This document shows, piece after piece, positions 56,116-63,921 of a stretch of 64,000 nt of DNA. The position numbers were made by a program, and so were the translations under genes. Each line of letters begins with the position of its first letter. Position 1 is the stretch's first letter. The DNA comes from SM23-73-3 sp964580215 (GTDB lineage Bacteria; Zixibacteria; MSB-5A5; SM1-73): positions 40,437-104,436 of the forward strand of contig CAZOJT010000006.1 in assembly GCA_964580215.1 (NCBI GenBank), written 5' to 3'. The notes under the pieces are model-generated. The model did not search any database. It had not been told where the DNA came from and was given only the letters and a program-made list of their open reading frames with translations.

Positions 56116-56661
56116 TCACTGCTTGACAATAGAAACACTATCCTCTCCATCCACCTCTTTTATCTTTACCTTCACCTGTTCTTCCTTAGCTGTGGGGATA
56201 TTTTTGCCCACGTAATCTGCCCGAATGGGAAGCTCGCGGTGTCCTCTATCCACCAAGACTGCAAGTTGTATGCGCTTAGGTCGCCCGAAATCTATAATCT
56301 GATCCAGTGCCGCCCTTATGGTTCTGCCGGTGAACAATACGTCATCTACTAAGATGATCACCTTATCCACTACATCAAACAGAATCTCGGTTTTTTGCAC
56401 CAGGGGCTGTTCTAACTTGGTCTGGATATCATCCCGATACAAAGTTATGTCCATCAACCCCACCGGGATTTGGACTCCCTCGATCTTTTCAATTAACTTG
56501 GCAACTCTTTCTGCCAGATACGCTCCCCTGTTTTTGATTCCGATGACCGCCATAATCTCAGCGCCTTTGTTTTTCTCCACTATCTCATGAGCAATACGGA
56601 TTAAGGCTCTATCGATGGTCTTGGCATCCATGACCAAAGTGCTTTTTGGTTTTCTGGGCAA
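56116..56661 (-). CDS. pyrR: PyrR regulator / uracil phosphoribosyltransferase
   Basis: UMP-sensing RNA-binding attenuation protein that can also act as uracil phosphoribosyltransferase; 181 aa. The PRPP-binding motif VIILVDDVLFTGRTIRAAL and the N-terminal ALIRIAHEIVEKNKG are typical. TTG start with AAGGAGG 6 nt upstream. Its own leader holds a PyrR-type binding loop and a terminator, so the gene should regulate itself and pyrBC. Confidence 0.93.
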   Translation of the reverse strand: MPRKPKSTLVMDAKTIDRALIRIAHEIVEKNKGAEIMAVIGIKNRGAYLAERVAKLIEKIEGVQIPVGLMDITLYRDDIQTKLEQPLVQKTEILFDVVDKVIILVDDVLFTGRTIRAALDQIIDFGRPKRIQLAVLVDRGHRELPIRADYVGKNIPTAKEEQVKVKIKEVDGEDSVSIVKQ

Positions 56662-56691
56662 TTGGTTCCTCCTTGTGGTCAGACGATGGGC

Positions 56692-56727
56692 AAAAAAACA
56701 CCCTTCCTCTGTTTTTGAGAGGTAGGG
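56692..56727 (-). terminator. pyrR leader attenuator (terminator hairpin)
   Basis: Minus strand: CCCTACCTCT / AGAGGAAGGG stem (9 of 10 pairs), 7-nt loop, then GT and seven T. It lies 30 nt before the pyrR start codon. Confidence 0.72.
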
Positions 56728-56757
56728 CTAAAATCTTAAATCCTGTTTTCTTCATCT

Positions 56758-56793
56758 CACCTTTTCTAGTTTCACCGAACTAGTTTAAAAGGT
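56758..56793 (-). promoter_or_regulatory. PyrR-binding anti-antiterminator hairpin
   Basis: On the transcript a hairpin with ACCUUUU / AAAAGGU arms and inner ACUAGUU..AAACUAG, topped by CGGUGA. The inner sequence AGUUCGGUGAAACU fits the PyrR site pattern ARUCCNGNGAGGYU if the closing CC/GG pairs are UU/AA. It stands 30 nt upstream of the attenuator stem. Confidence 0.6.
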
Positions 56794-56829
56794 CTTAGGT
56801 TCGTCCCTAATTTATTCATCGGTTCTTGT

Positions 56830-57195
56830 TTGTCAAGTCTTTTTTCAGAGATCTCTGAAAAACTGCTTGAAGAGGAGAATCTGGAGTGTTCACCTTTAAG
56901 GCGTGTTGAAAAAGTATCTTCTCGAGGCGGGATATGCGTATGCATTCATACGAAAATTCCCGCCTCTATGGGGCACAATGACTTGTCACCCATAGGGCAG
57001 GGCATTCAGCCCTGCCAATAGAGTTTTCAACAGTCCCTTCAGGTGAACCATATCAAAGTTCTTTGCTTGCAAGAGGTTTTTGGTCCCGTCAAAGGCGGGA
57101 CACTCCAGCCCTTGGCTCCGGTTCAGGGTGGTGAGTGAAACCGAACCACAAAACCTTTTTCAATTTGACTTTTTCAGAGATTTTCTAAAAAACAC
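56830..57195. repeat. Spacer with CATACGA unit
   Basis: Repeat text, including a GGCGGGATA..AATTCCCGCC hairpin split by TGCGTATGCATTCATACGAA at 56935-56954. No gene. Confidence 0.6.
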
Positions 57196-57245
57196 TTGAC
57201 ATAGTATAGCTACTGATGTATATTTACTTACTGAACGGTAAGTAA
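57196..57245 (+). promoter_or_regulatory. tetR-family gene promoter and operator
   Basis: TTGACA (57196-57201), 17 nt, TATATT (57219-57224). Overlapping the -10 end is a perfect inverted repeat TTACTTAC-N6-GTAAGTAA (57224-57245), the expected TetR-type operator for self-repression. Confidence 0.8.
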
Positions 57246-57260
57246 GAAAGGGGATATATT

Positions 57261-57860
57261 TTGAATACAAAAGAAAACATCGTTAAAACAGCTTTAGAAC
57301 TCTTTTTGCAGAATGGCTATGAGAAAACTTCAATGAATGATATTGCTCGTGAAGTAGGAATCACGAAACCAGCTATTTATCATCATTTTAAGAACAAAGA
57401 CCAACTGTTTCACCAGGTTTTGACATTGTTCTTCGAAGAGATGGGGAAATGGAGCAGATACCGTTTTGAATCCTGTAAAACTCTAAAAGCTTTACTGAAA
57501 GCCTTCTTCCAGTCCCTAAAGTCATTTAAGGAGGTGGCTGACATACTCTTGGGCAAGCCTAAAAAGAAGACGTCCTACAGCTTTTTGGAACTCTTTTTAA
57601 CTGCAAGTAAAAAAGATCCCACTATTCAAAAAAGGATAGAAGACGGATTTCTCTTAACTCGCCAGTTTCTAAAAGATGAACTACTGAAGGCACAAAAAAA
57701 GGGAGAGATCCGAGAAGATATTAATTGTGAAATATACGCCTTTCAAATCCACGCAATAATAGAAGGAACCGGGTTAATTAGCTATTTAGACAAATCTGTA
57801 AATATAGAAACGATTGGCGAAAAAATGTTTAATAATATCTGGAAAATGCTAAAGAAGTGA
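57261..57860 (+). CDS. TetR-family transcriptional regulator
   Basis: Dimeric repressor of 199 aa. The N-terminal helix-turn-helix is clear: IVKTALELFLQNGYEKTSMN, then DIAREVGITKPAIYHHFKNK. The C-terminal ligand domain is helical and not assigned to a ligand. TTG start with AAAGGGGA upstream. Palindromes both before it (57224-57245) and after it (57882-57899) suggest it controls itself and the CPBP protease gene downstream. Confidence 0.93.
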   Translation: MNTKENIVKTALELFLQNGYEKTSMNDIAREVGITKPAIYHHFKNKDQLFHQVLTLFFEEMGKWSRYRFESCKTLKALLKAFFQSLKSFKEVADILLGKPKKKTSYSFLELFLTASKKDPTIQKRIEDGFLLTRQFLKDELLKAQKKGEIREDINCEIYAFQIHAIIEGTGLISYLDKSVNIETIGEKMFNNIWKMLKK

Positions 57861-57881
57861 AAAATTTTTTGTTTCATGAAG

Positions 57882-57899
57882 TTACCTACCGGTAGGTAA
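57882..57899 (+). promoter_or_regulatory. Second TetR-type operator
   Basis: Perfect palindrome TTACCTACCGGTAGGTAA. Its arms match the first operator except one base (TTACCTAC against TTACTTAC), with a 2-nt instead of 6-nt centre. It lies upstream of the CPBP gene. Confidence 0.6.
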
Positions 57900-57944
57900 A
57901 AACTAAAGGAGCGAAGAATTAAAAATCAAAAACTTCCTTCCTAC

Positions 57945-58613
57945 TTGAGATTACCTGTGGCTTTGTTCATGGGGTTGGCTATTTCAATTATCACCTTAAA
58001 GGGGCGTGGTATTTTCCCACTAACGGAAACCTCACCTCCTTGGTTGGGTGCATTCATCACTCACTCGTTTATGTGGATATTGTCTGTTTTGATAGCCCTT
58101 ATTTTGGCAAAGGGAAAACTCAAGAATTATGGTTTTACTAAAGGAAAATTCCGACTAACCCCCAGAATTTTCTTGTGGGTTATTCCGACGGCGATTTTGT
58201 CCGTTATAGGTTTTATCGCTTCCCGTTCCGTCCAGGACATTAAGGGAGGCTTTGGACTTTCTCAGCTTCAAGATATAATATTTGTCTGGATTTATGCCAG
58301 CATCACAGAAGAAATTTTCACACGAGGACTACTTCAAAGTTTTCTTTCTCCTTTAACAGGATACGGGATCAATTTGTCTAAAAAATTGCGTCTAAGCTTG
58401 CCTGTTATTTTCAGCGGATTATTCTTTGGGATGATGCACATCGTGGCAATAGATAAGATGGGACCTCCTGTAATAATATTTACATCAGTATTGGGAATTA
58501 TTGCCGGTTATTATCGTGAGAAAACGGAGAGTTTGATTCCGGCAATCATCATTCATGCTCTTTTCAATATCGGCGGCATGTTGCCCATGTGGCTTTTGTC
58601 TTGGTTGTTTTAA
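57945..58613 (+). CDS. CPBP-family intramembrane protease
   Basis: Membrane protein of about 222 aa with seven to eight hydrophobic segments. Motifs of the CPBP (Abi/RCE1-like) family: EEIFTRGLLQ (EExxxR), FGMMH and HALFN, giving the glutamates and histidines of the active site. Members cleave membrane peptides or take part in bacteriocin immunity. Start uncertain: TTG 57945 has no close ribosome site, while AAAGGAG lies 8 nt before an in-frame ATT at 57918. Next to a TetR regulator whose operator-like palindrome precedes it. Confidence 0.82.
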   Translation: MRLPVALFMGLAISIITLKGRGIFPLTETSPPWLGAFITHSFMWILSVLIALILAKGKLKNYGFTKGKFRLTPRIFLWVIPTAILSVIGFIASRSVQDIKGGFGLSQLQDIIFVWIYASITEEIFTRGLLQSFLSPLTGYGINLSKKLRLSLPVIFSGLFFGMMHIVAIDKMGPPVIIFTSVLGIIAGYYREKTESLIPAIIIHALFNIGGMLPMWLLSWLF

Positions 58614-58818
58614 CAATTGTTCTTCCAATTACAGGTTGACAATTATTTTAATCTATATTACAATATCAGTCGTAGGCTCGAAATCTCCCCCGCCTCTGGC
58701 AGGATTCGGTCGCTGGCACTCCCTCAGAATGACAAAGTGACTACATTCCCGCTGGATGATAACATCCAGCGGGAGCACTGTGCTACGCGAGTCTTACGAC
58801 CGTATCCGATCTATAAAC

Positions 58819-59298
58819 CTAACTCGATGTTCTGACGACCGCCAGACGCATGGTGGCCACCGGGAAACCAAAGAAGAACATCCTGATCGTATCGCGGATG
58901 GTGCCGCTTTCGTCAATCAAATTCTCATCTGTGCACCTCAGACGCCACCTTCTGCCCCTGTAACGAGACCAAATGTAGTAGGGGGTGAAACGAAACCCTT
59001 TTTCGTGCAGGATGATGTCTGCTCCCAAGGGCATATCATCCGCAGTCACATGAAGCCGGTCTGGTCCCACGATCTCCACGAACATGGTCCGCGCAATTAC
59101 CTCGCCGGAGGAAAATTCAAAGCGCTCTTTCACCATCCAGACCGTGTCCGAAAGCCAGATCGCCTGGCTTGAAAAGCGGATATGCTCTTTAGGCATCAGC
59201 CACCTTAGTAGCGGATGTGGGCTCAGCTCGCCTTCTCCTTTCCATATTCCAACGAAGAACTCTTTTGGTTGAAGAGGCGTCACCTTCTTGTCTGCCAT
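58819..59298 (-). CDS. Lipocalin-like hypothetical protein (DUF3833-like)
   Basis: Protein of 159 aa, no signal peptide. The pattern PKEFFVGIWKGEGELSPHP, then SDTVWMVKERFEFSSGEVIAR and a final GTIRDTIRMFFFGFPVATM resembles DUF3833-type lipocalin-like proteins (WxG..G start, E.F.Y.DG, DD..L, FG), but many positions differ. ATG 59298 (GAGG upstream) is chosen over GTG 59313. Single gene between convergent neighbours. Function unknown. Confidence 0.55.
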   Translation of the reverse strand: MADKKVTPLQPKEFFVGIWKGEGELSPHPLLRWLMPKEHIRFSSQAIWLSDTVWMVKERFEFSSGEVIARTMFVEIVGPDRLHVTADDMPLGADIILHEKGFRFTPYYIWSRYRGRRWRLRCTDENLIDESGTIRDTIRMFFFGFPVATMRLAVVRTSS

Positions 59299-59396
59299 AA
59301 CCTCAGACCCCACGCTCAGGGATTCCTACTTCCGGAGCATCAGTAGATTTTAGCGGGCAAGATGCCCGCGCTACGAGACGATTTATCCTTTACGTT

Positions 59397-61196
59397 TCAA
59401 AAACGGTCTGCAAAAAGCGCCAACAGCTCCTCTTCAGTGAAGACTTGTTTTTGTATTTCAATCCTCTTTTCTCTTAGCTTCCAGACAAGCTCCACCACCT
59501 GAGGAGGATCAAGTCCTACAGCTTTTATTCTATTGATATCTTTGAAGAATTCCTCCTTCTCACAGAAGGCGAGCAGTTTACCCTGATCCAAAAGGATAAT
59601 TTTTTGTGCCAGTTGGGCGATCAAATCCATATTATGCGAGATTAAGATTATGGTCACCCCTACCGAGTTCAATTCCTTCAGAAGCTTTTTTATCTCTTGG
59701 GTGCTTTTTGAATCCAGACCACAGGAGGGCTCATCCAGAATTAGGATCTCAGGTTTTAAAGCCAGTATTCCTGCAATTGCCACTTTTCTTTGCTCTCCGC
59801 CGCTTAAAGAAAAAGGAGAGCGGAAGGCGAATTGGTCGAAATCCAACCCTACCTTCTCCATCGATTCTCTCACCCGGCTGTCTATCTCTTCCTCCGAAAG
59901 CCCTAAATTCTTTGGACCAAAGGCGATGTCGTGATATACTGTATCCTCGAACAACTGCAACTCCGGAAATTGAAACACCAACCCTACCTTTTGCCTGATC
60001 TTTTTTAAATCAATATTCTTGTTCTTTGTATTTTCCCCCTCAATGCATACCTCTCCAGAGCTAGGAAAAAGGAGCCCATTCAAATGTTGAACCAGCGTGC
60101 TCTTTCCTGATCCGGTTGGTCCGATCAGACCAATAAACTCCCCCTTTCCTATCCTTAGATTTATTCCATCTAACGCCTTTCTCGCAGTTGGCAATCCCTG
60201 ATCATAGAGGTAACTTACCTTGTTCATTGAAATCTGGGAGGACGGGCCGTCCGCTGTCGGCCGACCGCTGACCGCCGCTATATGAGTGAAATTAGCTCTG
60301 ACACTTTCAGCATTCTGTAAGATCTTATTCACCAATTCATCCAAAGTTAACGAATCATCTGAAGTGAGCCATCCTTTTTGTTTCAGCGCAGATGCTATCT
60401 TTGACGCAAAAGGCACCCCAAGTCCCATTCTTTCCAATTTTTCTTTTTGTTTGAATATCTCTACGGGAGGACCATCCAGCAATACTTTTCCCTGGTACAT
60501 AACCAGAACTCTATCGGCAGTTACCGCCTCCTCCGGAAACTGGGTAATGTGAATTACCGTTACGTTTTTTTCTTCAGATAACATCTGGATTAAAGAAAGC
60601 ACTTCCTTTTTCCCCAGCGGGTCCAGAAGGGAGGTGGGCTCATCTAAAATCAAATATTTGGGTTGCATGGAAAGGACCGCGGCTAAAGCCACCTTTTGCT
60701 TTTCTCCACCAGACAATTTATGCGGTGGATGAGTTCTGCATCCTTCCAAATGGAAATATTTTAGCGCTCTCTCCACCTTTGTTTTAATCTCCTGGTAAGG
60801 CAAAGCCAGATTTTCCAGGCCGAAGGCGATCTCTCTTTCCACTGACGTGGAGATTATTTGATTATCCGGGTTTTGAAAAACCATCCCCACTTTCTGGCGA
60901 ATCAACTTCTGTGAATTTTTGTCCTGGGCATTTAAACCGTCCACCCATACCTGTCCGGTCTGAGGCAGGATAAGAGCGTTCAAAAGTTTGGCTAAGGTGG
61001 TCTTGCCTGACCCATTTGAGCCTATGATGGCAACAGACTCCCCCTCCTTTAGTTGCAGACTGACGTTGTCTAAGGCTAATACAAATCGTTTCTCATCCCC
61101 GCCTTTGGCGGGATTTTCAACCAGTTTATATTTGTATGAAACATGGTTAAGTTCTATCACGATCTGGAATATAGAGGCAGGAAAAACCTTTGTCAA
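59397..61196 (-). CDS. Fused double ECF transporter ATPase
   Basis: Two ABC ATPase domains in one 599-aa chain, as in fused EcfA1-EcfA2 of vitamin/cobalt uptake systems. Domain 1: Walker A GSNGSGKTTL, Q-loop VFQNPDNQ, LSGGEKQKVALAAVL, LILDEPTSLLDP. Domain 2: GPTGSGKSTL, VFQFPELQLF, LSGGEQRKVAIAGIL, LILDEPSCGLD. NPDNQ and PELQLF are ECF-type Q-loops. Small repeats lie in the coding sequence: a CCGCCTTTGGCGGG core near the start (ENPAKGGDE), and a GC-rich one in the linker (SGRPTADGPSSQ). No EcfT or S component is adjacent. TTG start; a GTG 12 codons in is an alternative. Confidence 0.87.
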   Translation of the reverse strand: MTKVFPASIFQIVIELNHVSYKYKLVENPAKGGDEKRFVLALDNVSLQLKEGESVAIIGSNGSGKTTLAKLLNALILPQTGQVWVDGLNAQDKNSQKLIRQKVGMVFQNPDNQIISTSVEREIAFGLENLALPYQEIKTKVERALKYFHLEGCRTHPPHKLSGGEKQKVALAAVLSMQPKYLILDEPTSLLDPLGKKEVLSLIQMLSEEKNVTVIHITQFPEEAVTADRVLVMYQGKVLLDGPPVEIFKQKEKLERMGLGVPFASKIASALKQKGWLTSDDSLTLDELVNKILQNAESVRANFTHIAAVSGRPTADGPSSQISMNKVSYLYDQGLPTARKALDGINLRIGKGEFIGLIGPTGSGKSTLVQHLNGLLFPSSGEVCIEGENTKNKNIDLKKIRQKVGLVFQFPELQLFEDTVYHDIAFGPKNLGLSEEEIDSRVRESMEKVGLDFDQFAFRSPFSLSGGEQRKVAIAGILALKPEILILDEPSCGLDSKSTQEIKKLLKELNSVGVTIILISHNMDLIAQLAQKIILLDQGKLLAFCEKEEFFKDINRIKAVGLDPPQVVELVWKLREKRIEIQKQVFTEEELLALFADRF

Positions 61197-61275
61197 ATCC
61201 GAATTTGGATTCTGCGGATGAATATGTGGGCAGTGTGCGCTTTCAGACGAACCCGTGGGCTGGATTATGGGGAGA

Positions 61276-61308
61276 CCAGAACCTAACTTAAGTTAGGTTC
61301 TGGTTTTT
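61276..61308 (+). terminator. 28-bp palindrome with T run
   Basis: CCAGAACCTAACTT followed by its exact complement, then TTTTT. It could end plus-strand transcripts, but no plus-strand gene lies before it. It is also the sister of the palindrome at 30160-30187. The rest of 61200-61605 shows no gene. Confidence 0.5.
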
Positions 61309-61605
61309 GTGATTTGTATTTGACATCCGCAATCTCTTCAAAATAACAGTTGACATAACAGGAAGGATTCTTTATATAACATAAAAGTAGTGAAGTTATT
61401 TCTGGAGTTTATCTGATGGGTATCAGATTCATCTTTAGAGAGTAGAGGATTATAGGAGGGAACGTGCTATAAAAGTTAGAGTATCAGCATAATTGTAAAA
61501 ACTCCCTTTTGTCTGTTTGCAAACAGACGTATATTTATGCAAACTTGCTTTTGGAATGGTTTGGCTTAAAATCGAGTTTCGCTTTTTATTTATGTAATCC
61601 CAGCT

Positions 61606-62166
61606 ATGAGCCCGCAAAGAAAATTTGCCTTACGCAATAAGATAGTGGTGGTCCCCATGGGGGAAATAGATTACTCCCTGGTGAATAAGTTAGCTTCTCA
61701 ACTGGTATCCTACTTCAGCGTGGGAGTGGATGTGCTTCAGGGGGCAAAGATCCCACAAGAAGCTTTCAACCAGCAAAGGGGACAGTACTATTCCACCGTG
61801 ATTCTGACCAGGCTGGAGCTTATGAAATCAGCACCCGGGGAGAAGATGTTAGGGTTGGTGGATGAGGATCTATACAGACCCAGCCGGAACTTCGTAATCG
61901 GAGAGGCAGATCCTGCCGGTAAATCCGCTGTGGTTTCACTCTTCAGGTTAAAGCGCGAAAATTATGAGATGCCGGATGAAGAAAAGGTTCTGTTCTCTCG
62001 GATACTCAAAGAAGCCATTCATCATTTGGGGCGTCTGTGGGGATTTGAAGATTGTCGCAATCCCAAATGCGTCATGTATCTTACAGATGACGTCACCGAG
62101 GTGGACAGAAAAGGGGCTAAATTCTGCGACAATTGCTTAAGAAGAGTGAGGGTCCGACATAGATAA
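61606..62166 (+). CDS. Archaemetzincin-like protein with lost catalytic site
   Basis: Relative of archaemetzincin zinc peptidases, 186 aa, with the family start (KIVVVPMGEIDYSLVNKLASQL), the middle GLVDEDLY and FVIGEAD-type strands, and the C-terminal zinc-like cysteines (EDCRNPKCVMYL..KFCDNC). The catalytic motif HExxHxxGxxH reads HHLGRLWGFED: the glutamate is His, and the second and third histidine ligands are Arg and Asp. It is therefore probably not a peptidase, although the four-Cys site is kept. ATG start; the next gene starts 3 nt after its stop. Confidence 0.8.
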   Translation: MSPQRKFALRNKIVVVPMGEIDYSLVNKLASQLVSYFSVGVDVLQGAKIPQEAFNQQRGQYYSTVILTRLELMKSAPGEKMLGLVDEDLYRPSRNFVIGEADPAGKSAVVSLFRLKRENYEMPDEEKVLFSRILKEAIHHLGRLWGFEDCRNPKCVMYLTDDVTEVDRKGAKFCDNCLRRVRVRHR

Positions 62167-62169
62167 AGT

Positions 62170-62774
62170 GTGCCTAAATTAATCTACACTATCGGAACGT
62201 CCACCCGCACCATCGAAGATTTCATATCCCTTTGCAGAGAATTCAAGCTTCAGGCAGTGGTGGACGTCAGAAGATTTCCCATCTCAAAGTTCGATCATTT
62301 CAAAAAAGATAACCTGGCTTCAGAGCTTCACTGCAGTGGGATAAGATATTTCTATCTGGGAAATGTTTTAGGGGGATTCAGAGAAAAAGGATACAAAGAG
62401 CATGCCCGCACCCCTGAATTCATCAGGGGGATGAAGAAATTATTGAATTTTGCATAAAGAATGGAACATTCTTCCTTATTCGCCTCCCTGTGCCTGTCGG
62501 GTCCCCGACCCGACAGGCAGTTCCCGCCAGGTCAGGGGACCTGGCGGGAACAGAATATACTATCGTTCCATTGAAAATGCAAGAAACAATAAAAGAGATA
62601 GCCTCCAAATCTACCACCGCCTTTGTGTGCGCGGAGAAATTTCCCTGGAGGTGCCATCGGAGATTTGTCGCTTTAAGGCTGGTGCAGGATGGATGGCGGG
62701 TGACTCACATTCTGGATGAGGAAAAAACTTGGGAGCCCCAAAACAGATCCATACATTTCAACCTGGATATTTAA
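62170..62774 (+). pseudogene. DUF488 gene split by a repeat element
   Basis: The first part (GTG 62170 to TAA 62455) has the DUF488 N-terminus: LIYTIGTSTRTIEDFISL, VVDVRRFPISKFDHFKKDNL, FYLGNVLGGFREKGY. The second part (about 62571-62774, another frame) has its C-terminus: FVCAEKFPWRCHRRFVAL, then GWRVTHIL. Between them is a non-coding element (62450-62582) with inverted ends and two hairpins. No single frame crosses it, so the gene looks inactivated. It lies 3 nt after the archaemetzincin-like gene and overlaps the start of the radical SAM gene. Confidence 0.78.
62450..62582 (+). repeat. Double-hairpin element inside DUF488
   Basis: Element of 133 bp. Ends TTGCATAAAGAATGGAAC and GTTCCATTGAAAATGCAA pair at 14 of 18 positions. 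The interior holds CTGTCGGGTCCC / GACCCGACAG and CCGCCAGGTC / GACCTGGCGG hairpins, as near 11768, 21862 and 24371. No clear target duplication was found. Confidence 0.72.
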
Positions 62775-63679
62775 AGCTTCATGACACAGGGGAGCTTTCC
62801 CGAAGAATTGAAGCTTTACAGGCAAAGTTGGAGAGTTGTGAGATCTGTCCCCACAAATGCAAGGTTAATCGACTCCATGATAAAAAGGGCATCTGCCAGA
62901 CCGGGAAGAAAGCGAAGGTCGCAAGCTTCGGTCCACATTTTGGAGAGGAAAGCCCACTGGTAGGAAGATATGGATCGGGAACCATATTCTTTACTCATTG
63001 CAACTTATTGTGCATCTTCTGCCAGAATTATGACATCAGCCATTTAGGAGAAGGCTATCCCGTAGATGAAGAAAAGATTGCGGAGATTATGCTCTCTTTG
63101 CAGAATTTGGGATGTCATAACATCAATTTTGTGACCCCCACCCATGTGGTGCCTCAGATTGTGAAGGCTCTCCCCTTTGCCATCGAGCAGGGACTGAATG
63201 TCCCCTTGGTTTATAATACCGGAGGGTATGATTCTGTCAACACGCTTGAGCTTCTGGAAGGCATATTTGACATCTACATGCCGGATCTGAAATATTCAGA
63301 CGATAAGATCGCTCACAGATATTGCAGTGCGAAAGATTACTCTCAAGTAGTTAGACAGGCGATAAAGATGATGCACAAGCAGGTAGGAGATCTGGTGATA
63401 GATGAAAGAGGGATCGCCCTCAAGGGACTTTTGATCCGCCACCTGATCTTGCCCGATGATTTGGCAGGAACTTACGATGCCATGAAATTCATTGCCGAGG
63501 AGATTTCCAAAAACACCTATGTTAATTTGATGGATCAGTATCGCCCCTGCTTTAAAACAAACGATTGTCCGCCGCTGGACAGAAGGATAACCCGGGAAGA
63601 GTTTGCTCGCGCCATGAAGATAGCTCACGATTTTGGAATAAAAAGATTGGATGGTTTAGGAAGCTTTGTGATGAATTAG
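62729..63679 (+). CDS. PflA-like radical SAM protein
   Basis: Radical SAM enzyme of 316 aa related to pyruvate-formate-lyase-activating and AmmeMemoRadiSam-neighbour proteins. The N-terminal Cys-rich part (CEICPHKCKVNRLHD..GICQTG) is followed by the cluster motif CNLLCIFCQN (CxxxCxxC) in FTHCNLLCIFCQNYDISH, then the TIM-barrel strands (NFVTPTHVVP; VYNTGGYDS; DIYMPDLKY). TTG start inside the DUF488 tail; the next residues, TFQPGYLKLHDTGEL, match how relatives begin, which supports it. Substrate unknown. Confidence 0.85.
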   Translation: MGAPKQIHTFQPGYLKLHDTGELSRRIEALQAKLESCEICPHKCKVNRLHDKKGICQTGKKAKVASFGPHFGEESPLVGRYGSGTIFFTHCNLLCIFCQNYDISHLGEGYPVDEEKIAEIMLSLQNLGCHNINFVTPTHVVPQIVKALPFAIEQGLNVPLVYNTGGYDSVNTLELLEGIFDIYMPDLKYSDDKIAHRYCSAKDYSQVVRQAIKMMHKQVGDLVIDERGIALKGLLIRHLILPDDLAGTYDAMKFIAEEISKNTYVNLMDQYRPCFKTNDCPPLDRRITREEFARAMKIAHDFGIKRLDGLGSFVMN

Positions 63680-63835
63680 CCCTCACTATAAAAATCGTTT
63701 TCACTTTTCGATGAAACTTTATTTCCCTACTTCTTTTTTGGACAATACTTTTTTGAGTTCTTTTGCTTTATCAGTTTCATCAACTTGTTATGCCAGATGG
63801 GTAACTTATTGATTTTCACCTTATTATTTGGTAAC

Positions 63836-63890
63836 GTAGCTAACCTTCATGGCTTGGCTATCAAGTCGTAAAGGCTTGCCTACGCCAAAG
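63836..63890. repeat. GTAGCTAACCTTCATGGCTTGG repeat copy
   Basis: Third copy of the family at 2571 and 7258: ACCTTCATGGCTTGGCTATC, AAGTCGTAAAGGCTTGCCTACGC. The 63680-63921 spacer shows no gene. Confidence 0.55.
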
Positions 63891-63921
63891 TTACGGAAAA
63901 CGCAAAGCCCTTGTTTTGGAA

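Noticed and set aside
9605..56954. CATACGA units as a CRISPR array or phage attachment sites
   Set aside because: Units are scattered, nested and palindromic with no regular spacers, and no integrase or cas gene is present.
62170..62457. DUF488 interruption as recoding
   Set aside because: The stop is TAA, the second half is in another frame, and a repeat element lies between.
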